A stretch of DNA of 45,669 nt from assembly GCF_001545925.1 (NCBI RefSeq), contig NZ_LMVQ01000024.1, positions 1 to 45,669 on the forward strand, given 5' to 3'. The notes beneath the pieces are model-generated. The model was given only the letters and a program-made list of their open reading frames with translations, searched no databases and had not been told where the DNA came from. Within the stretch, counting starts at the first letter, position 1. Each line of letters begins with the position of its first letter. The position numbers were made by a program, and so were the translations under genes. The DNA comes from Mycobacterium sp. NAZ190054. GTDB lineage: Bacteria; Actinomycetota; Actinomycetes; Mycobacteriales; Mycobacteriaceae. Below are positions 7,300 through 14,714 of this stretch, one piece after another.

Positions 7300-8544
7300 T
7301 CAGGACAGGAACCGTCGGGTGTAGGGCGCGAAGCGTTCCCTGAGCTCATCGGCGTCGAGTCCGAACATCTCGGGCGACGTGTGGACCCGGCCGTGGCGGC
7401 CGCGCCGATGGCCTTCCAGATACCGTGTGACCGCAGCCCGGACGTCATCGGTGAACCGTTCTCGCGCAACGGTGTACACCCGTTCGGCGGTTCCCACCTC
7501 GTCAGCCATGAAGTCGTCGAAGGCGACGTCGACGGAGCGGTCGGCCGCAATGACGTCCCGATCGCGCACGCAGGTGCCCAGCAGCCGTTCCAGGCGGTCG
7601 ATCCACGCCCGGGCGACCGTTTCGACGTCGACCCTGTCACGGTGCATCCGTTCGGAATAGGTGACCATCGCGATCATCGACAACGCCACCGGCACCGGAT
7701 CGCGATGGGTGAACACCACGACGACACCGGGCATCACCTTCTCGAGCACCCGCAGCTGCCCCAGGTGTTGCGGGGACTTGAGCACCCAGCGCCGTCCGCC
7801 ACGAAGGAACTGGAGGGCCCTGAGCTGGGTGACCAGATACCGGTAGGACGACGTCTGATCGCTGCTCCAGAAGAAGTCGGTCCAGCGCGGCACGTGGGCG
7901 AGGGTGTCCATCAGCATCGTCGAGAAGTCGTTGGCCAGCAGCTGGATCTCCTCGTGCACGTGATCGGTGGTCATCTCGTGCATCAGGGCGAAGTGCGGCA
8001 TCAACACGTCCATGGTCTGCACCGCCACATCCATCCGGGCGATGCGCGGGTCGGGCTCGATGCCCGCCTCGGCGGGCAGCGGGAACGGCTCGACGCTCTC
8101 CCAGTAGGGCAGGCTGCGGAAGGTCGGCGCCGAGGCCAGCATGTTGTGCAGATGGGTGGTGCCGGACCGGGGGAGCCCGGCGATCACCACCGGCGGCACC
8201 AGTTCGATGTCGGCGACCTCGGGATGACGGGCGAGGAGGTCGGTCAGCAGCAGGCGGTTCTTCAGCCACTGCACGAGCTGGGCGTGGAAGTTCACGATCC
8301 CCGGCGGGTGCATGTCGATCTCGCGGAGTTCCGACACGTACCGGTCCAGACGCTCCCGATAGTCGTCCGGACCGAAGTCGGACAGTCCGGTGGCTTCCCG
8401 CGCCCGCGTGTGCAGCACGTCGACATCGAGCGGGCAGTCGGCCGCGAGCGTCGCCATCATCTCGCGAAGCTGTTGTGCAGCAGGGCTGTAGCGCGGTTCG
8501 GCGAGATCGTCGAGGTGCACGAGGTCTTCTGTGGCGTCCGTCAC
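7300..8544 (-). CDS. Sulfotransferase family protein
   Basis: A 414-residue cytosolic protein with a PAPS 5'-phosphosulfate-binding loop GLPRSGTTHL at 123-132 and a 3'-phosphate-binding-like segment (VVVFTHRDPVPVALSM). Both are typical of the Sulfotransfer_3-like group common in mycobacteria. The N-terminal 110 residues form the long helical extension usual in this group. These proteins are presumed to transfer sulfate from PAPS to lipids or sterol-like acceptors; the acceptor is unknown. Starts with GTG. It is divergent from a TetR gene with only 28 bases between the starts, which hold a palindrome, so the TetR probably controls it. Confidence 0.8.
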   Translation of the reverse strand: MTDATEDLVHLDDLAEPRYSPAAQQLREMMATLAADCPLDVDVLHTRAREATGLSDFGPDDYRERLDRYVSELREIDMHPPGIVNFHAQLVQWLKNRLLLTDLLARHPEVADIELVPPVVIAGLPRSGTTHLHNMLASAPTFRSLPYWESVEPFPLPAEAGIEPDPRIARMDVAVQTMDVLMPHFALMHEMTTDHVHEEIQLLANDFSTMLMDTLAHVPRWTDFFWSSDQTSSYRYLVTQLRALQFLRGGRRWVLKSPQHLGQLRVLEKVMPGVVVVFTHRDPVPVALSMIAMVTYSERMHRDRVDVETVARAWIDRLERLLGTCVRDRDVIAADRSVDVAFDDFMADEVGTAERVYTVARERFTDDVRAAVTRYLEGHRRGRHGRVHTSPEMFGLDADELRERFAPYTRRFLS

Positions 8545-8555
8545 ACCGAATTATG

Positions 8556-8573
8556 TTACTGTCAGTATCGTAA
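8556..8573. promoter_or_regulatory. Probable TetR operator in the sulfotransferase/TetR divergent gap
   Basis: A perfect palindrome TACTG-T-CAGTA (8557-8567) sits inside a wider TTAC...GTAA dyad (8556-8573). It fills the 28-base gap between the two divergent starts and touches the TetR start codon. Its location is where an autoregulating TetR would bind. Confidence 0.6.
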
Positions 8574-9148
8574 TGACGACAGAGGTGGGACGGCCCAGGG
8601 ATCGTGCTATCGACGAGGCGGTGCTGCGGGCGACCGTGGAACTGATCGGCGAGTCCTCGTACGCCGAGATCTCGCTCGACGCGATCGCGGCGCGGGCCGG
8701 TACCAGCAAGCCGGCCATCTACCGGCGCTGGCGGGGAAAAGCCCATCTGGTGCACGAGGCGGTCTTCCCGGTCGACGCGTCCACCGAGATCCCTGCGACC
8801 GGGTCCCTCGACGGGGACGTGCGCGAGATGCTGGCCCGGACGCTCGCGGTGCTCAGTGCTCCGGCAGCACGTGCTGCCCTGCCCGGGCTGGTCGGGGAGA
8901 TGGCCTCCGATCCGACCCTGCACTCGGCGCTGGTGGAGCGCTTCTCCGGTGTTCTGGTCGACGGACTGAACGCTTTCCTGCGATCCGCTGTGGAGCGGGG
9001 CGAGGTGCGCCGGGACGTCACGGCCACCGAGCTCGCCGAGGCGGTGGCGGGAATGACCTTGCTGGCCTTGATCACTCGCGGAGGCGACGTCGACGCCGAG
9101 TGGATCGATCGGACCGCGCGACTGATCACGAAAGGAATCGGTTCATGA
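8573..9148 (+). CDS. TetR/AcrR family transcription regulator
   Basis: A 191-residue protein from ATG at 8573. The helix-turn-helix is clear at 33-60 (ISLDAIAARAGTSKPAIYRRWRGKAHLV), followed by an all-helical ligand domain with the TetR_C-like pattern RAALPGLVGEMASDP. The start is so close to the operator palindrome that the transcript may be leaderless. Its stop overlaps the next ATG (ATGA at 9145-9148), coupling it to the DUF1214 gene. It probably represses itself, the DUF1214 gene and the divergent sulfotransferase in response to an unknown ligand. Confidence 0.88.
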   Translation: MTTEVGRPRDRAIDEAVLRATVELIGESSYAEISLDAIAARAGTSKPAIYRRWRGKAHLVHEAVFPVDASTEIPATGSLDGDVREMLARTLAVLSAPAARAALPGLVGEMASDPTLHSALVERFSGVLVDGLNAFLRSAVERGEVRRDVTATELAEAVAGMTLLALITRGGDVDAEWIDRTARLITKGIGS

Positions 9149-10257
9149 GCCCCGAAACGCACGAGGCGACCACGGCGTGGCGCGAACTGCTGGACACGCT
9201 GCGCACTCTGGACGAATCGTTCATGGCCGGTCCGAAAGCCGTGACCGACGATCGCCACATCGCCGACGGCTACCGGATGATCGCGACCACCCTCGGGGTT
9301 GCCTTCGACACGTATCTGTTCGCCGACCGCAGCCGGCCACGGTGGCTTGAGGTGAACTCACCGTTCCGGCCGGACCGGCGCTGGGGCGGGGACAACACCG
9401 ACGCCATCTATCACATGTGCCCGGTCGACCCTGCGCGTCGCTATCGGATCAGCGGGAATCGCGGTGACAGCGTGTACTTCTCGGTCACCGCCTACAACGA
9501 GCCGTCGCCCGGCGCGTGGTCGGACCGGATCGTCGCGATGCTGCGCGACGACGACCTCGACATCGACGACAACGGCGATTTCACCTTCGACTTCGGGCCC
9601 GAGCCCGATGCCGCGGTGCTGATGACGCGCGACTACCAGGCCGATCCGCTCGTCGGCCGGCCGGTGACATGGAACATCGAGGCTCTCGAACCGCCTGACC
9701 CGTTCCGCCACGGCGAGGCCGAGACCGCCGCGGCGCTGCGGGCCAGCGCGGCATGGCTTCGTACCATGTTCGCGATCCTGCCGCTGACGGTGGGTGTCAG
9801 GACCACCGACGCTCACCGCCTCGGCCATGAAACCGCAATGGCCGCAAATGACTTCGCGGAACCGTACCAGGTACCCGACGCGAACTTCGGCTGGTCGGCG
9901 CGCGACGCGTGCTACGCCTACGGCAGTTTCGATCTCGCCGAGGACGAGGCCCTGGTGATCACGCATCGGCCCCCGGACTGCCGGTTCTGGAACCTCGTGG
10001 TCTGGAACCAGTTCATGGCGGTGCCCGGAGTCCCCGACGCGCGCAGCTCGGTCAACGGGGCCACGGCAGTGCCCAACACCGACGGCACGGTGACCGTGGT
10101 GGTGTCGCGCGGGATGACCCGTCATCCGAACTCGCTGACCACCCTCGACTATCCGCGTGGCAATCTCGCCTTCCGCTGGTTCCTGGCCGATCAGGTGCCC
10201 GCCCGCCCCGTGGTGGAGTTGGTGAACATCGCCGACGCGCCGGCGGCGGTGAGCTGA
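9145..10257 (+). CDS. DUF1214 domain protein
   Basis: A 370-residue protein. The true start is the ATG overlapping the TetR stop; a much longer open frame exists upstream but runs antisense through the sulfotransferase and out of frame with the TetR. The C-terminal half carries DUF1214 features (FWNLVVWNQFM, GMTRHPNSLTTLDYPRGNLAFRWFLAD). The N-terminal half is rich in Asp and aromatic residues (YFSVTAYNEPSPGAWSDRI). No signal peptide. DUF1214/DUF1254 proteins lack a firm function; several sit with sulfotransferases and lipid genes in mycobacteria. Its role is probably in the same lipid or sterol process as the divergent sulfotransferase (inference from coupling). Confidence 0.8.
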   Translation: MSPETHEATTAWRELLDTLRTLDESFMAGPKAVTDDRHIADGYRMIATTLGVAFDTYLFADRSRPRWLEVNSPFRPDRRWGGDNTDAIYHMCPVDPARRYRISGNRGDSVYFSVTAYNEPSPGAWSDRIVAMLRDDDLDIDDNGDFTFDFGPEPDAAVLMTRDYQADPLVGRPVTWNIEALEPPDPFRHGEAETAAALRASAAWLRTMFAILPLTVGVRTTDAHRLGHETAMAANDFAEPYQVPDANFGWSARDACYAYGSFDLAEDEALVITHRPPDCRFWNLVVWNQFMAVPGVPDARSSVNGATAVPNTDGTVTVVVSRGMTRHPNSLTTLDYPRGNLAFRWFLADQVPARPVVELVNIADAPAAVS

Positions 10258-10269
10258 GCCCGCCGAGGA

Positions 10270-10283
10270 AGGACTTTGGTCCC
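10270..10283 (+). promoter_or_regulatory. DosR-like box upstream of the universal stress protein
   Basis: The 14-mer AGGACTTTGGTCCC matches the core of the DosR consensus (GGGACTWWAGTCCC) at 12 of 14 positions by eye and is nearly palindromic. It lies about 100 bases before a tandem universal stress protein, a typical DosR-regulon gene class in mycobacteria. Confidence 0.55.
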
Positions 10284-10383
10284 ACCCGGATGGTGACGGC
10301 TTACCACTTACCTGCAGCCCTGCCGTGGCGATACCGTCGGGGTGTCGGGGCGGCGGCGTCGCCCCAGTGAGGAGGCACACCGG

Positions 10384-11265
10384 ATGTCCAACCAGGAAGC
10401 TCCCCGAGGAATCGTCGTCGCGGTCGACGGCTCGGCGGCGTCCCGCGTCGCGGTCGACTGGGCCGCCCGCAGCGCCTCCATGCGGCGAGTGCCGTTGACG
10501 CTGGCGCATGTCCTGCCCGGCGCGGTGATGCAGTCGTGGATCCAGGCCCCGCTTCCTCAGGCGTACTTCGAGGACGAACAGGAGGAGGCGCGCCGGATCC
10601 TCGCCGACGCACGTACTGTCGCCGAGGCCGCCGCCGCCCATCCCATCGAGATCGGCGAAGCGGTGCTCGCCGGTCAACCGGTGGCCGCGCTCGTCGATGT
10701 GGCCAGGGAAGCCGACATGCTGGTGGCCGGCAGCCGCGGTAAAGGCAAATGGGAGCGCCGGCTGCTCGGTTCGGTCAGCACCGGCCTCGTGCAGCACGCC
10801 CACTGCCCCGTGGCGGTGATTCACGACGAGGACCCGGTGATCCCCCATCCCGCCCAGGCCCCGGTGGTGGTCGGGGTGGACGGCTCGCCGGCGTCCGAGC
10901 GGGCCACCGCCATCGCGTTCGACGAGGCGTCACGGCGGGGAGTCGGCCTGGTCGCGGTGCACACCTGGAGCGACGCCGGTTACGAGCTGCCCGGTGCCGG
11001 CTGGTCGGAGGTCCAGCCGGAGGAGGACATGCTGCTCGCGGAGCGGCTGGCCGGGTGGCAGGAACGCTATCCCGACGTCGACGTACGTCGAGTGGTGTGC
11101 CGCGACCAGCCCGCGCATCGGCTCCTGGAGGAGTCGGCGAACGCTCAACTGCTGGTCGTCGGCAGTCACGGGCGCGGCGGCTTCGTCGGGATGCTGCTCG
11201 GCTCGGTGGCCTCCCAAGTCGTGCAGTCGGCGCGCGGCCCGGTGATCGTGGCCCGCAAGTCGTGA
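10384..11265 (+). CDS. Tandem-domain universal stress protein
   Basis: A 293-residue protein made of two Usp domains (about 8-143 and 158-293), the usual mycobacterial layout. Each starts with a beta strand ending Asp-Gly-Ser (VVAVDGSAAS; VVGVDGSPAS). Each ends with the ATP-binding G-2x-G-9x-G-(S/T) pattern (AGSRGKGKWERRLLGSVST; GSHGRGGFVGMLLGSVAS). ATP-binding Usp proteins such as Rv2623 slow growth under hypoxia; a similar dormancy role is inferred here and supported by the DosR-like box upstream. The start has GAGGAGG about nine bases before it. Converges with the fadE gene across 12 bases. Confidence 0.9.
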   Translation: MSNQEAPRGIVVAVDGSAASRVAVDWAARSASMRRVPLTLAHVLPGAVMQSWIQAPLPQAYFEDEQEEARRILADARTVAEAAAAHPIEIGEAVLAGQPVAALVDVAREADMLVAGSRGKGKWERRLLGSVSTGLVQHAHCPVAVIHDEDPVIPHPAQAPVVVGVDGSPASERATAIAFDEASRRGVGLVAVHTWSDAGYELPGAGWSEVQPEEDMLLAERLAGWQERYPDVDVRRVVCRDQPAHRLLEESANAQLLVVGSHGRGGFVGMLLGSVASQVVQSARGPVIVARKS

Positions 11266-11277
11266 AGCCGGGGCGGG

Positions 11278-12420
11278 CTATCGCGTGGTCAGCTGCGCGT
11301 ACCGCGTGACGTGGTGATCGGTGGACCCGAACTCGTACTGCAGTGCGGTCAACCGCTTGAAGTAGTGGCCGATCGCCAGCTCCTCGGTCATGCCCATACC
11401 GCCGTGCAGCTGCACGGCCTGCTGCCCGACGAACCGGGCGGCCCGCCCCACCGTGCCCTTGGCCGCGGACACCGCCCTGGCCCGGGTGGCGTCGTCGGCG
11501 TCGAGCTTGAGGACTGCCAACAACGTTGCGGCCGCGGCCTGTTCGACCTCCATGTACATGTCCACCATCCGGTGCTGCAGCACCTGGAAACTGCCGATGG
11601 GCTGACCGAACTGCTGGCGCTGCTTGCAGTATTCGACGGTGTCGGCCAGCACCTTGCGCATGCATCCGACCGCCTCCGCGCAGATCGCGGCGGCACCTTC
11701 GTCGCGGGCCAGGGCGATCGACGCCCAGGCGCGCCCTTCCTCGCCGAGCAGTGCGGCCGAGGGTAGCCGCAGACCGTCCAGGACGATGTCGGAGGCCCGT
11801 CGATCGTCGATCGTGCGGTAGTTGTGCAGTTCGATACCTGTTGCGGCGGAGCGGAGTTCGACAAGGAACAGGGAGATGCCGTCGGCGTCGGCGCGCTCGC
11901 CCGCCGTCCTCGCGGTGACCAGCACGTGGCCGGCCAGCGGGGTGCCGGTCGAGACGATCTTGGACCCGGTCAGCACCCAGTCGTCACCGTCGCGCCGGGC
12001 GGTGGTGGTGACGTCCTGCCAGTTCTCCCCGGAGGTCGGTTCGGCGGCCGCCACGGCGACGACGGCGCTGCCGGCGACGATCTCCTCCACGAGCGCTGCC
12101 GCGGTGTCGCCACCGGCGCGGTGCAGCAGTCCGGCCGCGACGACGGCGGTGTCGACGTAGGGTTCGATCACCAGGGCGTGGCCGAGCGCTTCGGCGATCA
12201 GCATCATCTCGACCGGGCCGCCGCCGATGCCGCCGGCTTCCTCCGGCAGCGCCGCGCCGAGGATCCCGAGTTCCTCGGCGAACGCGCGCCAGATCTCGGG
12301 CTGCCAGCCGGGGCCGGTCTTCGCCGCGGTCCGGCTCTTCTCCAGGTCGTAGCGGGTGGCGAGGAACCTGGTCAGGCCGCCGCGCAGCAGTTCCTGTTCG
12401 TCGGTCAGTGTGAAGTCCAT
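11278..12420 (-). CDS. Acyl-CoA dehydrogenase (FadE), second subunit of a pair
   Basis: A 380-residue acyl-CoA dehydrogenase: N-terminal helical domain, middle beta domain (EPTSGENWQDV... WVLTGSKIVSTGTPLA) and C-terminal helical domain with the FAD-contacting QLHGGMGMTEE. The middle-domain FAD motif is degraded compared with the usual YxxTEPxxGSD. In mycobacteria adjacent fadE genes often encode alpha2beta2 enzymes in which one subunit carries a degenerate FAD site. This gene starts on the base after the stop of the upstream fadE (no gap), so a heteromeric enzyme is likely. Substrate unknown; by family, a CoA thioester of a branched or cyclic acid. Confidence 0.87.
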   Translation of the reverse strand: MDFTLTDEQELLRGGLTRFLATRYDLEKSRTAAKTGPGWQPEIWRAFAEELGILGAALPEEAGGIGGGPVEMMLIAEALGHALVIEPYVDTAVVAAGLLHRAGGDTAAALVEEIVAGSAVVAVAAAEPTSGENWQDVTTTARRDGDDWVLTGSKIVSTGTPLAGHVLVTARTAGERADADGISLFLVELRSAATGIELHNYRTIDDRRASDIVLDGLRLPSAALLGEEGRAWASIALARDEGAAAICAEAVGCMRKVLADTVEYCKQRQQFGQPIGSFQVLQHRMVDMYMEVEQAAAATLLAVLKLDADDATRARAVSAAKGTVGRAARFVGQQAVQLHGGMGMTEELAIGHYFKRLTALQYEFGSTDHHVTRYAQLTTR

Positions 12421-13653
12421 TTACAGCCCCAATGCAGCCTTGGCCAGGATGTTGCGCTGAATTTCGTTGCTACCGGCGTAGATCGAACCGGCCCGGTCGT
12501 TGAAGTACCGCAGCGGAGCCACGGCCTGCCACGGCTCACCGCTGACGTAACCGTCTGCCGGCGGCTCGAATTCGGCGATCGGTCCGCCGGGGCAGGTGGC
12601 GTGTGGTTGATACACGCGGCCGCGAGGTCCGGCGGCCTCCATCGCGAGCTCGGAGATCGCCTGGCTCAACTCGGTGCTGAGCACCTTGAGCATCGAGGAC
12701 TTCGCGCCCGGGTTGCCGCCGTCGGCGACGACGGCGAGCACCTGGTATTCGAGGATCTCCAGCACCTCGGTGCGGATGCGGGCCTCGGCGAGCTTGCGGG
12801 CGAAGGCCGGGTCGTCGAGCAGCCGGCCCCCTGCGGGACCGGGCTGTCCGGCGGCCGCGTCGGTGATCTCCTCGACCATCACCTGCAGCGCCGGCGCGGT
12901 GGCGCCGCCACCACGCTCGAACTCCAGCAGGTACTTGGCCACCGTCCAGCCGTCGTCGATCTGGCCGATGACGTTGCTCTTCGGCACGCGCACCTCGTCG
13001 AAGAAGACCTGGTTCTGCACCTCTTCACCGGAGGTCATCACCAGTGGCCGGATCTCGATGCCCGGCGTCGACAAGTCGATCAGGACGAAGGTGATCCCGC
13101 GCTGCTTCTTGTCCGAGCGCGTGGTGCGCACGAGGGCGAACATCCAGTTGGCTTCCCGCGCGTGCGTGGTCCAGATCTTGCTGCCGGTGCACACCAGGTG
13201 ATCGCCGTCGTCGCGGGCGGCCATCGACAGCGCGGCCAGATCCGAGCCGGCCTCGGGCTCGGAGTAACCCTGACAGAAGAAGACCTCGCCGGTGAGAATG
13301 CGGGGCAAGAAGTAGTTCTTTTGCTCGTCGGTGCCGAACTTGATGATCGCGTGGGCGACCATCCTGATCCCCATCGGGGACAGCGACGGGGCGCCGGCGA
13401 GCGTGGATTCGCGGCTGAAGATGTAGTGCTGGGTCAGGCTCCAGTCGCACCCGCCGTGGGCGACCGGCCACGCCGGTGCGGCCCACCCGCGTTCGTGCAG
13501 GATCTGCTGCCACCGCATGCTCGCGTCGTGATCGGCGTACACGCTGGTCATCAGACGTCCGGCGCGGCGCAGTTCCGGGGTGAGGTTGTCGTCGAGGAAG
13601 GCGCGCACCTCGTCGCGGAATGCCAGGTCGGCCGCCGACCACTGTAGGTCCAT
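12421..13653 (-). CDS. Acyl-CoA dehydrogenase (FadE), first subunit of a pair
   Basis: A 410-residue acyl-CoA dehydrogenase. The ATG at 13653 follows AAAGGGAG and is preferred over a longer in-frame start. The FAD/substrate motif is intact (FCQGYSEPEAGSDLAAL, then DHLVCTGSKIWTTHA), as is the C-terminal SIYAGSNEIQRNILAK. The position equivalent to the catalytic Glu of medium-chain enzymes appears to be Ala, as in many mycobacterial FadEs that place the base elsewhere. It probably pairs with the next gene (abutting stop/start) to form a heterotetramer. It faces away from the hairpin region at 13764-13820. A possible AACTAGGTT dyad lies 40 bases upstream on its promoter side. Confidence 0.9.
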   Translation of the reverse strand: MDLQWSAADLAFRDEVRAFLDDNLTPELRRAGRLMTSVYADHDASMRWQQILHERGWAAPAWPVAHGGCDWSLTQHYIFSRESTLAGAPSLSPMGIRMVAHAIIKFGTDEQKNYFLPRILTGEVFFCQGYSEPEAGSDLAALSMAARDDGDHLVCTGSKIWTTHAREANWMFALVRTTRSDKKQRGITFVLIDLSTPGIEIRPLVMTSGEEVQNQVFFDEVRVPKSNVIGQIDDGWTVAKYLLEFERGGGATAPALQVMVEEITDAAAGQPGPAGGRLLDDPAFARKLAEARIRTEVLEILEYQVLAVVADGGNPGAKSSMLKVLSTELSQAISELAMEAAGPRGRVYQPHATCPGGPIAEFEPPADGYVSGEPWQAVAPLRYFNDRAGSIYAGSNEIQRNILAKAALGL

Positions 13654-13763
13654 CGCTGTCTCCCTTTCCGCTGGCGCTAGGGACACAGTAAACCTAGTTA
13701 GTTAAGTGGGGGGACTCTGGGTGGCGCTGGGGGGCGACCGGCCGTCGGGTGGTAGCTTTTGTT

Positions 13764-13820
13764 GGTTGCCACAGTCCGTGATGGCAAATCCCCTCAAGAC
13801 CCATCACGGCTGTGGCAACC
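13764..13820. repeat. Long near-perfect hairpin in a divergent promoter region
   Basis: The arm at 13764-13784 and the arm CCATCACGGCTGTGGCAACC at 13801-13820 pair over 20 bases with a single bulged T, around a 16-base loop. The flanking genes (fadE minus, starting 13653; hypothetical plus, starting 13892) point away from it. It is therefore not a terminator for either unless an unseen transcript starts nearby. It could be a small structured RNA, a palindromic repeat element or a binding site. The arms are too long and precise for chance. Confidence 0.75.
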
Positions 13821-13891
13821 CCGGCATCCAATTCAGTTTGGTGTCCATATCGCGGATGCCATAGCCTTTAACAGGCCGGTAATACTCGACC

Positions 13892-14713
13892 GTGGCAAAT
13901 AAGAGGCGAATAACTTTGTTCGATGAGCCCGATTGGGACGATGAAGTCGACGTGGTGTGCACCGCTACCGGGACGGCCGGGCTGGCGACGGCCATTTCGA
14001 CGGTGGAACACGACGGACAGGTATTTCTCGCCGGTATTGCCGACGCTGCCCTCGCCGGCGAACCCTATGGGCTTCGCGGGTGTTTTGCCCGTGTCGGCGA
14101 CGAAGCGACCGTCGAATACTTCGCGGCGTTGACCGAAGACCTCGACCTGGCCGCCCTGACCCAGCAAGATCCCGATCTGCCCGTGCGTCTGATGACCGAC
14201 ACCGCACCGGCACGCGGACGTACCGTACCGCCGTTCGAGGGGTGGCGGCTACGCGACTGGGCGGCGGTCTGTATCGCGTCCCCGTCGGGTTACCTCTACA
14301 CCCAGGTCACCGACTGGCCGTCGACGACGATGCCCGGCGAGGCCGGTGAGTGGTTCGAGATCACCGAACTGGGCGTCATGACGCCCGAACCCGAGGATCC
14401 GGTCGGGTCCGTGCACCGGTGGTTGAGCGACGAAGCCGACGATCGCGGCCTGTCGCCCTACCCGGTCGAGCGATTCGACCGACTGGTGTTCGAGGACGGC
14501 AGGGTGGTCGGGGCGGTCTTCACCACCGACACGGGTGCGCTGACCGTCCGGGCCCGCCACGGTGTGCTGATCTGCGGCGATGACGTCACCGGACGCAGCG
14601 CATCCGGGTCCCGGCTGCCGGGGGAGACGTCGTTTCGGGTCGCGTTGGTCGGTAAGGACGCGAGCCGGTTCGGACGGGTGGAACTGCTGACGTCTGATCC
14701 GGCGGTGGCGTAG
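13892..14713 (+). CDS. Conserved hypothetical protein resembling a degenerate FAD-binding oxidoreductase
   Basis: A 273-residue protein from a GTG start. The N-terminus (DEVDVVCTATGTAGLATAIS) copies the strand-loop-helix of FAD_binding_2/KstD-like enzymes (usually DVVVVGSGxAGLxAA), but the glycines of the dinucleotide loop are replaced. Near 215-235 it has VFEDGRVVGAVFTTDTGA followed by LTVRARHGVLIC, the motif where FAD-dependent ketosteroid dehydrogenases and fumarate reductases have ENGRVVG...ARRGVVLA. The rest of the usual 500-residue enzyme is missing. I infer a shortened descendant that probably no longer binds FAD in the normal way. Converges with the GGDEF-EAL gene with one base between stops. 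Confidence 0.65.
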   Translation: MANKRRITLFDEPDWDDEVDVVCTATGTAGLATAISTVEHDGQVFLAGIADAALAGEPYGLRGCFARVGDEATVEYFAALTEDLDLAALTQQDPDLPVRLMTDTAPARGRTVPPFEGWRLRDWAAVCIASPSGYLYTQVTDWPSTTMPGEAGEWFEITELGVMTPEPEDPVGSVHRWLSDEADDRGLSPYPVERFDRLVFEDGRVVGAVFTTDTGALTVRARHGVLICGDDVTGRSASGSRLPGETSFRVALVGKDASRFGRVELLTSDPAVA

Positions 14714-14714
14714 C

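Noticed and set aside
7180..9144. Very long plus-strand open frame running into the DUF1214 gene
   Set aside because: It is antisense to the sulfotransferase and out of frame with the TetR gene; only the part from 9145 has protein-like sequence and a coupled start.
13654..13720. KstR or KstR2 site before the fadE pair
   Set aside because: The AACTAGGTT dyad has three central bases; KstR sites have AAC and GTT two bases apart, and no KstR2 pattern was found by eye.
13764..13820. CRISPR repeat or tRNA
   Set aside because: A single hairpin without spaced repeats, and no cloverleaf or CCA-like end.
13804..13995. Minus-strand frame over the hairpin and the start of the hypothetical gene
   Set aside because: No recognisable sequence, and it overlaps the better supported plus-strand gene and the hairpin arm.
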